Of a stretch of DNA of 64,000 nt, positions 24,961-33,303 are shown in pieces (the first letter of the stretch is position 1; each line of letters starts with the position of its first letter). The translations under genes were made by a program, and so were the position numbers. The stretch is from Chryseobacterium formosum (GTDB lineage: Bacteria > Bacteroidota > Bacteroidia > Flavobacteriales > Weeksellaceae), in assembly GCF_026460885.1 (NCBI RefSeq), contig NZ_JAOVZW010000010.1:62001-126000 (forward strand). Direction: 5' to 3'. Under the pieces are notes generated by a model. It had not been told where the DNA came from. It was given only the letters and a program-made list of their open reading frames with translations, and did not search any database.

Positions 24961-24968
24961 TTTTTTTT
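24941..24968 (+). terminator. Intrinsic terminator of the small RNA candidate
   Basis: Stem AATTACC / GGTAATT followed by T8 on the plus strand; the T run touches the lpxH stop codon on the other strand. Confidence 0.7.
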
Positions 24969-25743
24969 ATTCCTGTTTTTCAAAAGTTTTTAACTCAAAA
25001 TCATGTTCAAAAACTCCATAGGTGAAATACGAAATCCAGTCTCCTAAGTTGATGTATTTTGAATCTTTTCCTAAATCTAAAACCATCGGCAAATGACGAT
25101 GACCATAAATAAAATAATCGATTTTCTCAGTTTCCAGCTTTTTTTTAGAATAGATAATCAAAAACTCTTTGTCTTCACCTAAAAATTCTTTGTCTTCATC
25201 TCCCGAAATCATTTTATTTTTCTGAGACATATACAACGCTATTTTCATAGCAATATCCGGATGAAGCCATTTAAAAAACCATTGAGCAACAGGATTTGTA
25301 AAAACTTTTTTCATTCTTTTATACCCTTTATCTCCGGGTCCTAATCCGTCTCCATGAGCTAAAAGAAACTGTTTTCCTGCGATTTCGAAATATTGTTTTT
25401 TATAAAAAACGGTACATCCAATTTCTTCTTCCAAATAATCTTTCATCCACAAATCGTGGTTTCCGACAAAAAAATAAATCTGAACTCCATGATCTTTTAA
25501 TTCGGCAATTTTACCGAGAACACGCACGTAACCTTTTGGAATAACGTGATTCCATTCATGCCAAAAATCAAACAAATCACCCATCAAAAACAAAACCTGA
25601 GCATCATTTTTGATCTCATTCATCCAACGGATAAATTTCTGCTCACGAATTTTACTCTGTTTCGGATCTGGTGCACCAAAATGTTGATCTGAAGCAAAGT
25701 AAACTTTTTTTCCGGGTTCTAAATTGATGGTTGTCTTTAGCAC
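24967..25743 (-). CDS. lpxH: UDP-2,3-diacylglucosamine diphosphatase (LpxH-type)
   Basis: A 258-residue calcineurin-like metallophosphoesterase that cleaves UDP-2,3-diacyl-GlcN to lipid X in lipid A synthesis at the inner membrane face. All five motifs are present: SDQHFG, GDLFDFWHEW, GNHDLW, AHGDGLG, GHRH. The start is a GTG directly after two in-frame stop codons, so no earlier start is possible. It lies 27 bp downstream of queD in the same operon. Confidence 0.88.
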   Translation of the reverse strand: MLKTTINLEPGKKVYFASDQHFGAPDPKQSKIREQKFIRWMNEIKNDAQVLFLMGDLFDFWHEWNHVIPKGYVRVLGKIAELKDHGVQIYFFVGNHDLWMKDYLEEEIGCTVFYKKQYFEIAGKQFLLAHGDGLGPGDKGYKRMKKVFTNPVAQWFFKWLHPDIAMKIALYMSQKNKMISGDEDKEFLGEDKEFLIIYSKKKLETEKIDYFIYGHRHLPMVLDLGKDSKYINLGDWISYFTYGVFEHDFELKTFEKQE

Positions 25744-25770
25744 TTATTACGTTTTAAATTCAGCAAAAAT

Positions 25771-26217
25771 TTATTGATTATCTTCTGCAAACCACTCTCC
25801 GTAAGAGTTTTCGGTTTCATGAAGTTTAAGATAGGCTAAAGAAATTCCTTCCGGAAGTTTTGTTTTTATTTTCGCTGCAATAGCATATAACATATTTTCG
25901 CAAGTTGGCTGAAAGTTGCAATAAATCACTTTCTGACCTTTATTTTCAAGCTCTTCACCCATTTCTCTATGCGGAGAAACGCCATTTATTAAAACTGAAT
26001 GATCCCAAACATCAACAATTTCTTCCTTTACAATGGTTTTAATGTCACCAAAATCTACCACCATTCCATTTTTAGGATTTTCTAGATCATTGATTGGCTT
26101 TCCTTTTACAGTCACGAAAAGTTTGTAAGAATGTCCATGCATATTTTTACACTTTCCGTCATAATTGTACAAAACATGAGCAGTTTCGAATGTAAAAATT
26201 TTTGTAATACGTATCAT
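25771..26217 (-). CDS. queD: 6-carboxy-5,6,7,8-tetrahydropterin synthase (QueD family)
   Basis: A 148-residue PTPS-family enzyme, likely converting 7,8-dihydroneopterin triphosphate to 6-carboxytetrahydropterin for queuosine. The zinc ligands H14, H27, H29 (NMHGHSYKL) and catalytic Cys23 (DGKCKNMHGH) are present, with MVVDFGD, WDHSVLI and LHETENSYGEW. No preQ1 riboswitch is seen; the -7 box ends 4 nt before ATG, so there is no room for a leader. Confidence 0.85.
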   Translation of the reverse strand: MIRITKIFTFETAHVLYNYDGKCKNMHGHSYKLFVTVKGKPINDLENPKNGMVVDFGDIKTIVKEEIVDVWDHSVLINGVSPHREMGEELENKGQKVIYCNFQPTCENMLYAIAAKIKTKLPEGISLAYLKLHETENSYGEWFAEDNQ

Positions 26218-26221
26218 GGTG

Positions 26222-26229
26222 CAAAGATA
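26222..26229 (-). promoter_or_regulatory. -7 element of queD-lpxH (leaderless start)
   Basis: TATCTTTG on the minus strand, followed by CACC and the ATG at 26217. Confidence 0.55.
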
Positions 26230-26283
26230 AGGAAATTCAATATGTAAACGAATGACCTTTGCCTGACTTTAATTTTGATTTAA

Positions 26284-26952
26284 CTAAAATACCATTGCAA
26301 TCGATGCAACTAAAACAATCGGAACAACAATAATTAAAACCGGTAAAATAAGATTTAAAACAGCCTTACCTATCGAAAATTTTTGCACTTCTGAAAGCCC
26401 GATTACCATAAAAACAAGAGTTGTAAGCGATAATAAAATACTTATGATGAATGAAATCCAGAAAACGATGTTTGCGACAATATTTGTTTCTAAATATCCT
26501 GCGAAATCCGTAAAATAATCAACACCGTAAACGGCAATCTGCAAAAATAAAAAGGACAAACCTAAAATTGAAGGAATCATTGCATAAGCCATCATTCTAA
26601 AAATGGAAGAAGTATTTCCAACGCCATTCAACCATTTTCCGGACCAGCTTATCAGTGCCGCATAAATATAATAGGAAATCCACCCCAAAGCTCCACCAAT
26701 AATTACACATCCGAAAACTATTGAAAACAATGATGAGTGATCGCCCATATTTTTTGAACTTGCACGTTCAAAAGCTCTTACCACACCTGCTAAAAATAAA
26801 AGTAAGTAAAAATATTTTTCATAGCGGGTGTCATTTATAAATCTAAAAACCCTTCGAGGTTCAGTCCAGATTTTTGTAAAAACGTCTTTGTCAGACAGTA
26901 CATTATATTTTTCAAATTCTTCAAAACGATTTTCAGTGATTTTTGTTTCCAT
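26284..26952 (-). CDS. YIP1 family membrane protein
   Basis: A 222-residue protein with a cytosolic N-terminus (KIWTEPRRVFRFINDTRYEKYFYLLLFL, the usual YIP1 entry) and about five hydrophobic helices (FSIVFGCVIIGGALGWISYYIYAAL, MMAYAMIPSILGLSFLFLQI, and three more to the end). The MMAYAMIP motif is typical of the family. Role in bacteria unknown. Separate transcription unit upstream of queD. Confidence 0.78.
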   Translation of the reverse strand: METKITENRFEEFEKYNVLSDKDVFTKIWTEPRRVFRFINDTRYEKYFYLLLFLAGVVRAFERASSKNMGDHSSLFSIVFGCVIIGGALGWISYYIYAALISWSGKWLNGVGNTSSIFRMMAYAMIPSILGLSFLFLQIAVYGVDYFTDFAGYLETNIVANIVFWISFIISILLSLTTLVFMVIGLSEVQKFSIGKAVLNLILPVLIIVVPIVLVASIAMVF

Positions 26953-27100
26953 GGAGTTTTTATTGAACGACGAAAATAATGATATTTCTTAAAAATAAAA
27001 GCTTAAACCCATACCTTCTTTAATTTTCTAAAGGATTTTTATTAAAATAATTAAAATTTACGGCTGAAAAATAAGATTTAAATAAATGCGTTATCAAAAT

Positions 27101-27599
27101 ATGAAAACTATAACCTTACTTTTAATAACAATAAGCTCATTTATTGCTGCTCAACAAAGAGTATTGACAACACATCCTTCTCTCGAAAACAAAATAGGAA
27201 AACATTTCCCGATTGAAAACTATAAAAATCAGGATGGGAAAAATTTTACATCCGATTATTTAAAAGACAAGCCTACTTTCATCAATTTTTGGTCGACCAC
27301 TTGCGAACCCTTGCATTGAAGAGCTTCCTTATTTAAATAAATTAAAAGAAAAATTAGGAGATAAAGTTAGATTTATAGCCATTACTCACGATAACAATGA
27401 CAGAGTTGAAAAATTTCTAACCAAACATGAATTCAATTTTCAGCATGTCACAGATTCTTTAAAAGAACTGCAATCGTACTTCAAGCTCATCCGAAATCCT
27501 ATGACTTTTGTTGTTGACAAAAACGGAAACATTCAGGAAATCACAGGAACTATCGATGAATCTAAGTTTGATATGATTGTGAAAATCTTGAGCGAATAA
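27101..27599 (+). pseudogene. TlpA-like thioredoxin-fold protein, frameshifted
   Basis: An exported redoxin of about 165 residues when repaired. The signal peptide (MKTITLLLITISSFIAAQQ) is followed by IGKHFPIENYKNQDGKNFTSDYLKDKPTFINFWSTTCEP. The frame then stops at 27319, although the continuation CIEELPYLNKLKEKLGDKVR... is in the next frame and runs to 27599. One extra T in CCCTT (27308-27312) explains this; repair restores the CxxC active site (CEPC). Either a real lesion, a sequencing error, or (less likely) +1 slippage at CCC-T. The frame is open to 27086 but the ATG at 27101 fits the signal peptide best. The end abuts the convergent thioesterase stop with no gap. Confidence 0.75.
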
Positions 27600-27983
27600 T
27601 CAAAGTTTATTTAGCCAATCTTCATCCAACCTTTGAATTTTCTGTGTTTCTTTATTAATAAAAACCCAAAGCGTCAAAGAATCAACAACCAACTGATCAT
27701 TACAATAAAACTCAACTTTTCTCGGCTGACGAATTCCTTCGGGAGGTTTTGGATAGGTTTTTATGGTAATTAAATCATTCAAATAAACCTGCTTTTTGTA
27801 TTGAATGTGATGATCAAGTAACATCCAAATATCGTTTGGAAAACCTAATTTATCTTTTACAGAATCCCAATGTTCACCAGCAATTCCTTCAACCCATTTC
27901 ACATATTGAACATTATTGACATGATTATTTCCGTCGATATGTTCTTCCGTTATTAATATCTGCTTTTCAAAAATCAAACCCAT
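27600..27983 (-). CDS. Acyl-CoA thioesterase, 4HBT hot-dog family
   Basis: About 127 residues from the ATG at 27983 (MGLIFEKQILITEEHIDGNNHVNNVQYVKWVE). The GNNHVNNVQYVKW motif is the active-site helix entry of 4-hydroxybenzoyl-CoA-thioesterase-like enzymes, and the C-terminus (VDSLTLWVFINKETQKIQRL) is also typical. The frame is open to 28055, but the ATG at 27983 lies 3 nt behind a -7 box and starts the conserved fold. Substrate unknown. Confidence 0.8.
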   Translation of the reverse strand: MGLIFEKQILITEEHIDGNNHVNNVQYVKWVEGIAGEHWDSVKDKLGFPNDIWMLLDHHIQYKKQVYLNDLITIKTYPKPPEGIRQPRKVEFYCNDQLVVDSLTLWVFINKETQKIQRLDEDWLNKL

Positions 27984-27986
27984 ATT

Positions 27987-27994
27987 CAAAGATA
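27987..27994 (-). promoter_or_regulatory. -7 element of the thioesterase gene (leaderless start)
   Basis: TATCTTTG on the minus strand, then AAT and ATG. Confidence 0.5.
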
Positions 27995-28059
27995 GGATTT
28001 TCAATCTGAACTCATTTCTTTGAATAATTTTGATTAAATTAGTTTCACAAAACACACAA

Positions 28060-28713
28060 ATGATTTTAGATATTTTCTTTCCGAATCGCTGTATTCATTG
28101 CAATAAAATAATTGATGGCAATTCGTTGGTTTGCAATCTTTGTTTTGAGCAAATTCATTTTACCCATTTCAATTTTTTTGAGAACAATTACATTAAGGAA
28201 AAATGCAAATTACTTTTTCCTATTGAGAACGCTTTTTCTCTCATGCAGTTTGAAGAAGAAAGTTTAAGCCGAAAAATTATTCACGAATTAAAATATAAAA
28301 GCCGTGAAAGAGCAGGAAAAGTTTTAGCTGAATGGACGACAGACCATTTAGATTTTAAAGATGAAAAACCAGATTTATTAGTTTCTGTTCCTTTACATTC
28401 TAAAAAACTGAAAGAGAGAGGATACAACCAGCTTCATTTGTTTACCGAAACTTTATCGAAGTTTTATGAAATTCCTTATAGTCATGATGTAATGAAAAGA
28501 AACCACTATTCAAAAGCTCAAGCTTTGAAAGATAAGGAACATCGTTTGGCTACAGAAAATACATTTTCTATTACACAAAAAATTTCGGGGAAACATATTT
28601 TACTGATTGATGATGTTTTCACAACCGGAAACACGATTTCTTCGATTGCTTGGGAAATTTTGAAAGCTGGAGATAATAAAGTGAGTGTTTTGGTGATGGC
28701 GATGGATGAATAA
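28060..28713 (+). CDS. ComF family phosphoribosyltransferase-like protein
   Basis: A 217-residue protein. An N-terminal four-Cys zinc knuckle (NRCIHCNKI ... LVCNLCFEQI) is followed by a type I phosphoribosyltransferase domain with SVPLHSKKLKERGYNQ and PRPP loop HILLIDDVFTTGNTI. ComF family members take part in DNA uptake in competent bacteria; here no other competence gene is adjacent. ATG at 28060 preferred over the TTG at 28030 because MILDIFFPNRC is the usual start. Confidence 0.85.
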   Translation: MILDIFFPNRCIHCNKIIDGNSLVCNLCFEQIHFTHFNFFENNYIKEKCKLLFPIENAFSLMQFEEESLSRKIIHELKYKSRERAGKVLAEWTTDHLDFKDEKPDLLVSVPLHSKKLKERGYNQLHLFTETLSKFYEIPYSHDVMKRNHYSKAQALKDKEHRLATENTFSITQKISGKHILLIDDVFTTGNTISSIAWEILKAGDNKVSVLVMAMDE

Positions 28714-28788
28714 TACTCTGATAAGATTTATCTTTTATTTGACGGTAATATTTTCTATTCTTTTTTATAATTTTAATAAAAACTAATC

Positions 28789-29478
28789 ATGATGCCAAAT
28801 CTTATATTATTACACGGCGCTTTAGGTCACAGTGATATTTTTGAGCCATTTACAAAAGAACTTTCCAAATATTTCACTATTCATAAGCCTCTATTTTCAG
28901 GGCACGGAAATATTGAAATTCCTGAAAATGGAATTACGATTGAAAAATACACACAAGAATTAAAAGAATTTATTGATAAAGAAAACTTGAATGATATTCA
29001 TATTTTCGGACACAGCATGGGTGGTTATGTTGCGCTTTGTTATGCTTTGGAAAATCAAAAAATATTGAATTCCATTATGACTTTAGGAACAAAATTCGAC
29101 TGGACTGAAGAACAAGCTTTGAAAGAAAGCAAGATGCTGAATCCTGAAGTTATTGCAGAAAAAATTCCGAAATATGCTGAATTATTAAAAAACCAACATG
29201 GTGAAAAATGGAGACAATTACTTCCTGCCATTTCTGAAATGATGATTTCTTTGGGTAAAAATCCACCATTAAAAAATCATTTGGAGAAAATCAATCTTCC
29301 GGTTCAGATTATGGTGGGAGATAAAGATAGTATGGTAACACTCGAAGAAAGCATTGAAGTTTACAGAAATATTCCGAACGCAAAATTAGCCATACTTCCC
29401 GGCACGAAACATCCGATGGATAAAGTACGTCCTAATTTATTATTGAATCTGATGAAAGATTTTTGGAATTTATCTTAA
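28789..29478 (+). CDS. Alpha/beta hydrolase
   Basis: A 229-residue serine hydrolase of the alpha/beta fold. Oxyanion region LLHGALGHSDIF, nucleophile elbow GHSMGGYVAL (Ser about 86), acid GDKDSMV and catalytic His in PGTKHPMDKV are all in order. Fold and size fit small esterases/MenH-like enzymes; substrate unknown. Followed by a bidirectional terminator. Confidence 0.85.
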   Translation: MMPNLILLHGALGHSDIFEPFTKELSKYFTIHKPLFSGHGNIEIPENGITIEKYTQELKEFIDKENLNDIHIFGHSMGGYVALCYALENQKILNSIMTLGTKFDWTEEQALKESKMLNPEVIAEKIPKYAELLKNQHGEKWRQLLPAISEMMISLGKNPPLKNHLEKINLPVQIMVGDKDSMVTLEESIEVYRNIPNAKLAILPGTKHPMDKVRPNLLLNLMKDFWNLS

Positions 29479-29511
29479 TCTTTTTCAATGGTTCAATCAA
29501 GGTTTCAAAAA

Positions 29512-29537
29512 AAAGCTGTTCCGTGGAGAACAGCTTT
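29512..29537. terminator. Bidirectional intrinsic terminator
   Basis: A perfect 10-bp stem AAAGCTGTTC / GAACAGCTTT, loop CGTGGA, between the convergent hydrolase (+) and the end of the peroxidase operon (-). Confidence 0.85.
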
Positions 29538-29551
29538 AGAAAAATCAAAAA

Positions 29552-30757
29552 TTATTTAAAAGGATTAGCCCATTTTTTATTGGTATAAACATCGCTTCCC
29601 GATAGCGTCTTTAGAAATGCAATGACAGCATCAGTTTCTTGAGCAGTCAGATTTAATTTTTGCCCGACACCATTCGGAGTTAAACGGGGATCAAGATTTG
29701 TATTTCCTGCTGCCTGATTAATATTTGCATAATGACCAATAACCTGTTGCAATGTGGTAAGATTTCCGGTGTGCATAAACTGCCCGTTCTCCATACCGTT
29801 ACTTCTCGTTACATTTCTTAAGCTTGGCGCTCTCGTATTTGTAATATCTATTCCTACACCACTTATTTTTCCTATAATTCCATTATTTCTGGAGTTTGGA
29901 TCAATATCAAATTCCGGAGCAGCGTGACAAGCTGCACAACCCAATCCGCCTCCTGTACGATTTCCTGATGCATTGAAGACAGGAGGTGCAATGAATAGAT
30001 TTTTACCCTGATTTTCCTGCGCTGTAAAATTCGCAAACGGTTGCTGATCATTAGGACTTGTTGCTCTTCCTGCATCATATTTAGAATCAAAAGACTGAAT
30101 ACTTCTGATAAACTGCGCCAAAGCATTCTGAATTCTGGTTTGCGTAACAGTAGCATCTCCATAAACAAACTTGAACATTTCCTGATAATATTTAATGTTT
30201 TGAAGTTTGGCTATCAGATCCTGAAGAGTTCCGTCTCCATTTGTTCCGCTGAAACCCATTTCATTATGATCCTGAATAGGAAAAGTAGTTTGTGCTTCTA
30301 AATTTGTTGCTCTTTCGTCCCAGAAAAATTTCATTTCATTTCCAAATCTGGCATTTACAAGCCTCATTGAATGTCTTCCGGTATTTCCGTTTACACCTAC
30401 GCTTGCAACAACATTATCTCCAAAAGCAAGTTCCTGTTTATGACAGCTTGAGCATGAAATCGTGTTGTTTTTGGATAAATTTTTATCATAAAACAACATC
30501 CTTCCCAAAGTCGCTCCCTTATCAGTAATAGGATTTCCAGCCGTATTATCTCTTGTAATATATGCCGGTTTGGCTTGATTAGCATAATTTTCGAGACTAC
30601 TTAAATTGATATTGGAACCAAAAGCCGCCAAAATCCCAGGATACTCTTCCTGATTAACAGGAATTCCTTCATACACATCATCTCCAGAGCAGGAATAAAG
30701 TATTGCCACAACAAAGAAAGCGGGAAAAAGCAATAGTTTTAAGTTTTTTTTCATCAT
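29552..30757 (-). CDS. Di-heme cytochrome c peroxidase-family lipoprotein
   Basis: A 401-residue lipoprotein (signal ending VAILYSC, Cys about 23) of the CcpA/MauG family. Two haem c motifs are present: CSSCH (about 102, SCSSCHKQELAFGD) and CAACH (about 276, GCAACHAAPEFD). A distal Met/His region follows (NGQFMHTGNLTTLQQVIGHY). It is the last gene of the seven-gene operon starting with the ECF sigma factor and lies 37 bp after the YHYH gene. The family uses H2O2 for reduction or for modifying a partner protein; which applies here is unknown. Confidence 0.88.
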   Translation of the reverse strand: MMKKNLKLLLFPAFFVVAILYSCSGDDVYEGIPVNQEEYPGILAAFGSNINLSSLENYANQAKPAYITRDNTAGNPITDKGATLGRMLFYDKNLSKNNTISCSSCHKQELAFGDNVVASVGVNGNTGRHSMRLVNARFGNEMKFFWDERATNLEAQTTFPIQDHNEMGFSGTNGDGTLQDLIAKLQNIKYYQEMFKFVYGDATVTQTRIQNALAQFIRSIQSFDSKYDAGRATSPNDQQPFANFTAQENQGKNLFIAPPVFNASGNRTGGGLGCAACHAAPEFDIDPNSRNNGIIGKISGVGIDITNTRAPSLRNVTRSNGMENGQFMHTGNLTTLQQVIGHYANINQAAGNTNLDPRLTPNGVGQKLNLTAQETDAVIAFLKTLSGSDVYTNKKWANPFK

Positions 30758-30794
30758 TTGTTTTTTGAATATATTTAGTTTAAGTTTTTAAATT

Positions 30795-32141
30795 TTAATG
30801 TTTTACGATAATTTTCTTTGAAGTCGTGTTTTTATCATTAGAAATTTTTACAATGTAGCTTCCGTTATACAGAGTCTGCGTATCAAAATAAGCAATGGTA
30901 CTACCTTTAACCAATTGTGTTTTCATCACCAACTTTCCGGACATATCATATAAATCTATGTCTAAATCGTATTTTAATAAATGATCAACCTGTATCAACA
31001 ATAAATCGCTAACAGGATTTGGGAACAAAACCGTATTGATATTTTTGAATTCAGCTTCAGAGACAGCCAGGTTGGAATGATAAGTAGTTGTAGTTTCTGT
31101 TACCGACGTTACTTTTCTGTTGGCATATACTCCGTAATAAGTAGGTCCTATTAAATACGGATAAGCAGAATTGTGATTCGCATCTACAGTTGCAAAATAG
31201 CAATATGTTCCATTGGGATATTCAGGCGTTTTACAAAATCTTCCGTTATGTTCATCAAGATAATCATCCTGCCCTATATGAGCCACCCATTCATAATCCT
31301 GAATACATGATCCTAAAGGATAAGTAGAATTAATCGGAGGACCCGCAGTAACAGAAGCTCCATTAATCGTATTTCTTACTGTAATATTTCTTAGCTGATA
31401 TCCCGATTTCATTCTGATAATTCCACCTGTACCGTCTGCATTTTTGTAAGCATAAGCTCCGTAAATAGGATATCCGTCGTAAGCAAAGCCAATAAGAGGA
31501 GAATGTTGAGAAGTATTAATCGTGTAAAGCCCATTTGCATCATAAAGATTACACACCGTAGAAATTACATTCAGGTCATATTTAAAAGCTGAAGGATTCT
31601 GGTGATGATGATAATTTGTACCTGCAGGATGTCCTTTGGAGCAGTCGAATCCCAATTTTTCATAAACAATTGCATCACGTTGCCAAACTCCATCACCCGT
31701 TCCACCTACAGGACCACCTGCCCAAGCGTTTGTGGATGATTTCCAAGATGCACCATCCTTAGGATCAAATCCAGCAACACCATTGATAAAAACCGCAATA
31801 TTTCCTAATGCTGTCGCAGTGGGAGTTCCTGTATTTTGTACAGGAGTTAAAGGGAATTTAAAAATAGCATTTTGATTTCCTGCCTGATTGGGATTTCCGT
31901 CCTGAAAAGGACCTGTAGGATAAGCAGGGATACCTTTTGTAGAAATATATACGTTACTCACAGAATATTGTACAGCCTGACAATTTACCAAAATACTGTT
32001 TGACTGAGGTGTAGAATTTCCGTTCGGGTAATAAGTTCCAGTTGCAGAAGTATTTTGCAGCCAAGAAGTAATTGCGGGACCTTGAGCATCTGCAAAAGCT
32101 CCCAGTAAAGATAAAAACAGAAATGTATTTTTTTTTCCCAT
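30795..32141 (-). CDS. YHYH-domain protein with T9SS type A sorting domain
   Basis: A 448-residue secreted protein; the signal peptide ends near ADAQ (about 20). The large N-terminal/central region is a YHYH domain: AIVYEKLGFDCSKGHPAGTNYHHHQNP and FAYDGYPIYGAYAY are characteristic. The last about 80 residues (VLFPNPVSDLLLIQV to KKIIVKH) form a type IX sorting domain, placing it on the cell surface. YHYH domains have conserved His that may bind metal; function is not established. Its place between two di-heme peroxidases and behind MbnP suggests work on the same metal or oxidative task. Confidence 0.85.
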   Translation of the reverse strand: MGKKNTFLFLSLLGAFADAQGPAITSWLQNTSATGTYYPNGNSTPQSNSILVNCQAVQYSVSNVYISTKGIPAYPTGPFQDGNPNQAGNQNAIFKFPLTPVQNTGTPTATALGNIAVFINGVAGFDPKDGASWKSSTNAWAGGPVGGTGDGVWQRDAIVYEKLGFDCSKGHPAGTNYHHHQNPSAFKYDLNVISTVCNLYDANGLYTINTSQHSPLIGFAYDGYPIYGAYAYKNADGTGGIIRMKSGYQLRNITVRNTINGASVTAGPPINSTYPLGSCIQDYEWVAHIGQDDYLDEHNGRFCKTPEYPNGTYCYFATVDANHNSAYPYLIGPTYYGVYANRKVTSVTETTTTYHSNLAVSEAEFKNINTVLFPNPVSDLLLIQVDHLLKYDLDIDLYDMSGKLVMKTQLVKGSTIAYFDTQTLYNGSYIVKISNDKNTTSKKIIVKH

Positions 32142-32207
32142 GCTTATGTTTTTGAAGTTCCTTTTATTGATGTGAAGTTTTCAATAATTGTTTAGACGAC
32201 ATTATAT

Positions 32208-33277
32208 TTACTTTCCTTCGGGTTGTTGTAAAATTTCTTTCGGAAACTGGAAATCGGAATTCTTCACAAATTCTCTATCATTCAATGTGAGTAGAAATGC
32301 AATGAGATCGACTTTATCATTATCGGAAAGTACAATCTTTTTGGCAAGTTCTTTCGAAACTTTTGAGTTCGACTGAATACCTTTTGTATAATGATCTATA
32401 ACCTGGCTCAATCTTGTAAATCTCCCATCGTGCATATAAGGATAAGAATAACTGAGATTTCTGAGCGAAGGTATTTTGAACATCAAATTGTCTTCCTTTC
32501 GTTGGGTAACTCCCATTCTTCCAATATCTTTCAAATATGAATCTTTCGGCAAGCCGTTGTTCGCAAATTTATAAGACGAAAAAAGTGGTTCCTGATGGCA
32601 GGAATTACAATTTCTTTTAAAAAGTTCATAGCCTTTTTGCTCCTTTTCAGTAAAATTTTCTGTTCCGCTTTTTACTTTGTCATATATAGAATTCGCCGAA
32701 ACCAACGTAAGCTGAAATTGGGCAAGAGCCTTCAACAAATGCTGTCCGGTTATTGTACTATCGGTAAAAGCTTTATAAAAAAGGGTTCGATACATTTTTT
32801 TTCCTTGTAATTTTTTAATCACATTCTCTAGAGATTCTGCCATTTCTTTTTTATCACTAATCGGAGCTAAAGCCTGAACTTCAATATGATTGATCGCTCC
32901 ATCCCACATGAATTGTTTTTGCCAGCAAGATTAAAAAGAGCAGGAGCATTTCGTTTACCGATAGAATCACCAATTCCATGACTTAATGAATGATCTGTAT
33001 GTGCAAAAGCATTGTATGAAGTATGACAGGAAGCACAGGAAATGGTTCCGTCTTTTGATAAAACAGGATCATAAAACAAAACTCTTCCTAGTTCTACTTT
33101 TTCACGGGTAAGCGGTTCTTTGTTAAAATCATAGACAGGTTTAGGAAAATATTCGGGAATATAAAGTTTGTAAAGATCTTGTATGGTAAAAGCCAGTAAA
33201 GGAAGAAGGAACAAAAAAAGAAAAAGGTATTTTTTTATTCCTCTTATTGCTACATGATATTTACTATTAAAATTCAT
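32208..33277 (-). pseudogene. Di-heme cytochrome c peroxidase / MbnH-like, frameshifted
   Basis: Two frames together give one protein of about 356 residues. The first half (start 33277) has a membrane signal ([18 protein letters not shown]) and haem motif CASCH ([15 protein letters not shown]). The second half has haem motif CNSCH (RNCNSCHQEPLFSS) and PYMHDGRFTRLSQVIDHY. The break is at an A5 tract on the coding strand (T5 at 32916-32920). One more A would restore ...[15 protein letters not shown]..., the conserved family sequence. Lying 26 bp behind mbnP, it is the expected MbnH partner, which in known pairs oxidises a Trp of MbnP. It could be a true lesion, phase variation or an assembly error. 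Confidence 0.82.
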
Positions 33278-33303
33278 AACAATCTTTAATTTTAAACATC
33301 AAA

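Larger units (their letters stand above)
24889..24968 (+). ncRNA. Candidate small RNA with two hairpins and terminator
   Basis: Between divergent luxE-like (-) and convergent lpxH (-), the plus strand carries two tandem hairpins. The first is AATAAAGG / CCTTTATT at 24913-24936. The second is AATTACC / GGTAATT at 24941-24962, followed by eight T (24961-24968). The T run exists only in the plus direction, where no protein gene otherwise needs it. The 5' end is uncertain; a near -7 sequence (TAGGTTTTTG, 24875-24884) would start transcription close to 24889. Confidence 0.45.

Noticed and set aside
25744..26230. preQ1 riboswitch ahead of queD
   Set aside because: The -7 box ends 4 nt before the ATG, leaving no leader.
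27302..27320. Programmed +1 frameshift (CCC-T slip) in the TlpA-like gene
   Set aside because: No stop codon directly at the slip site and no stimulatory structure; a simple one-base insertion explains it better. Kept only as a remote option.
32208..32909. Second half of the MbnH-like gene as an independent gene starting at the MWDG methionine
   Set aside because: It lacks a signal peptide and first haem, and continues the first half exactly after adding one base.
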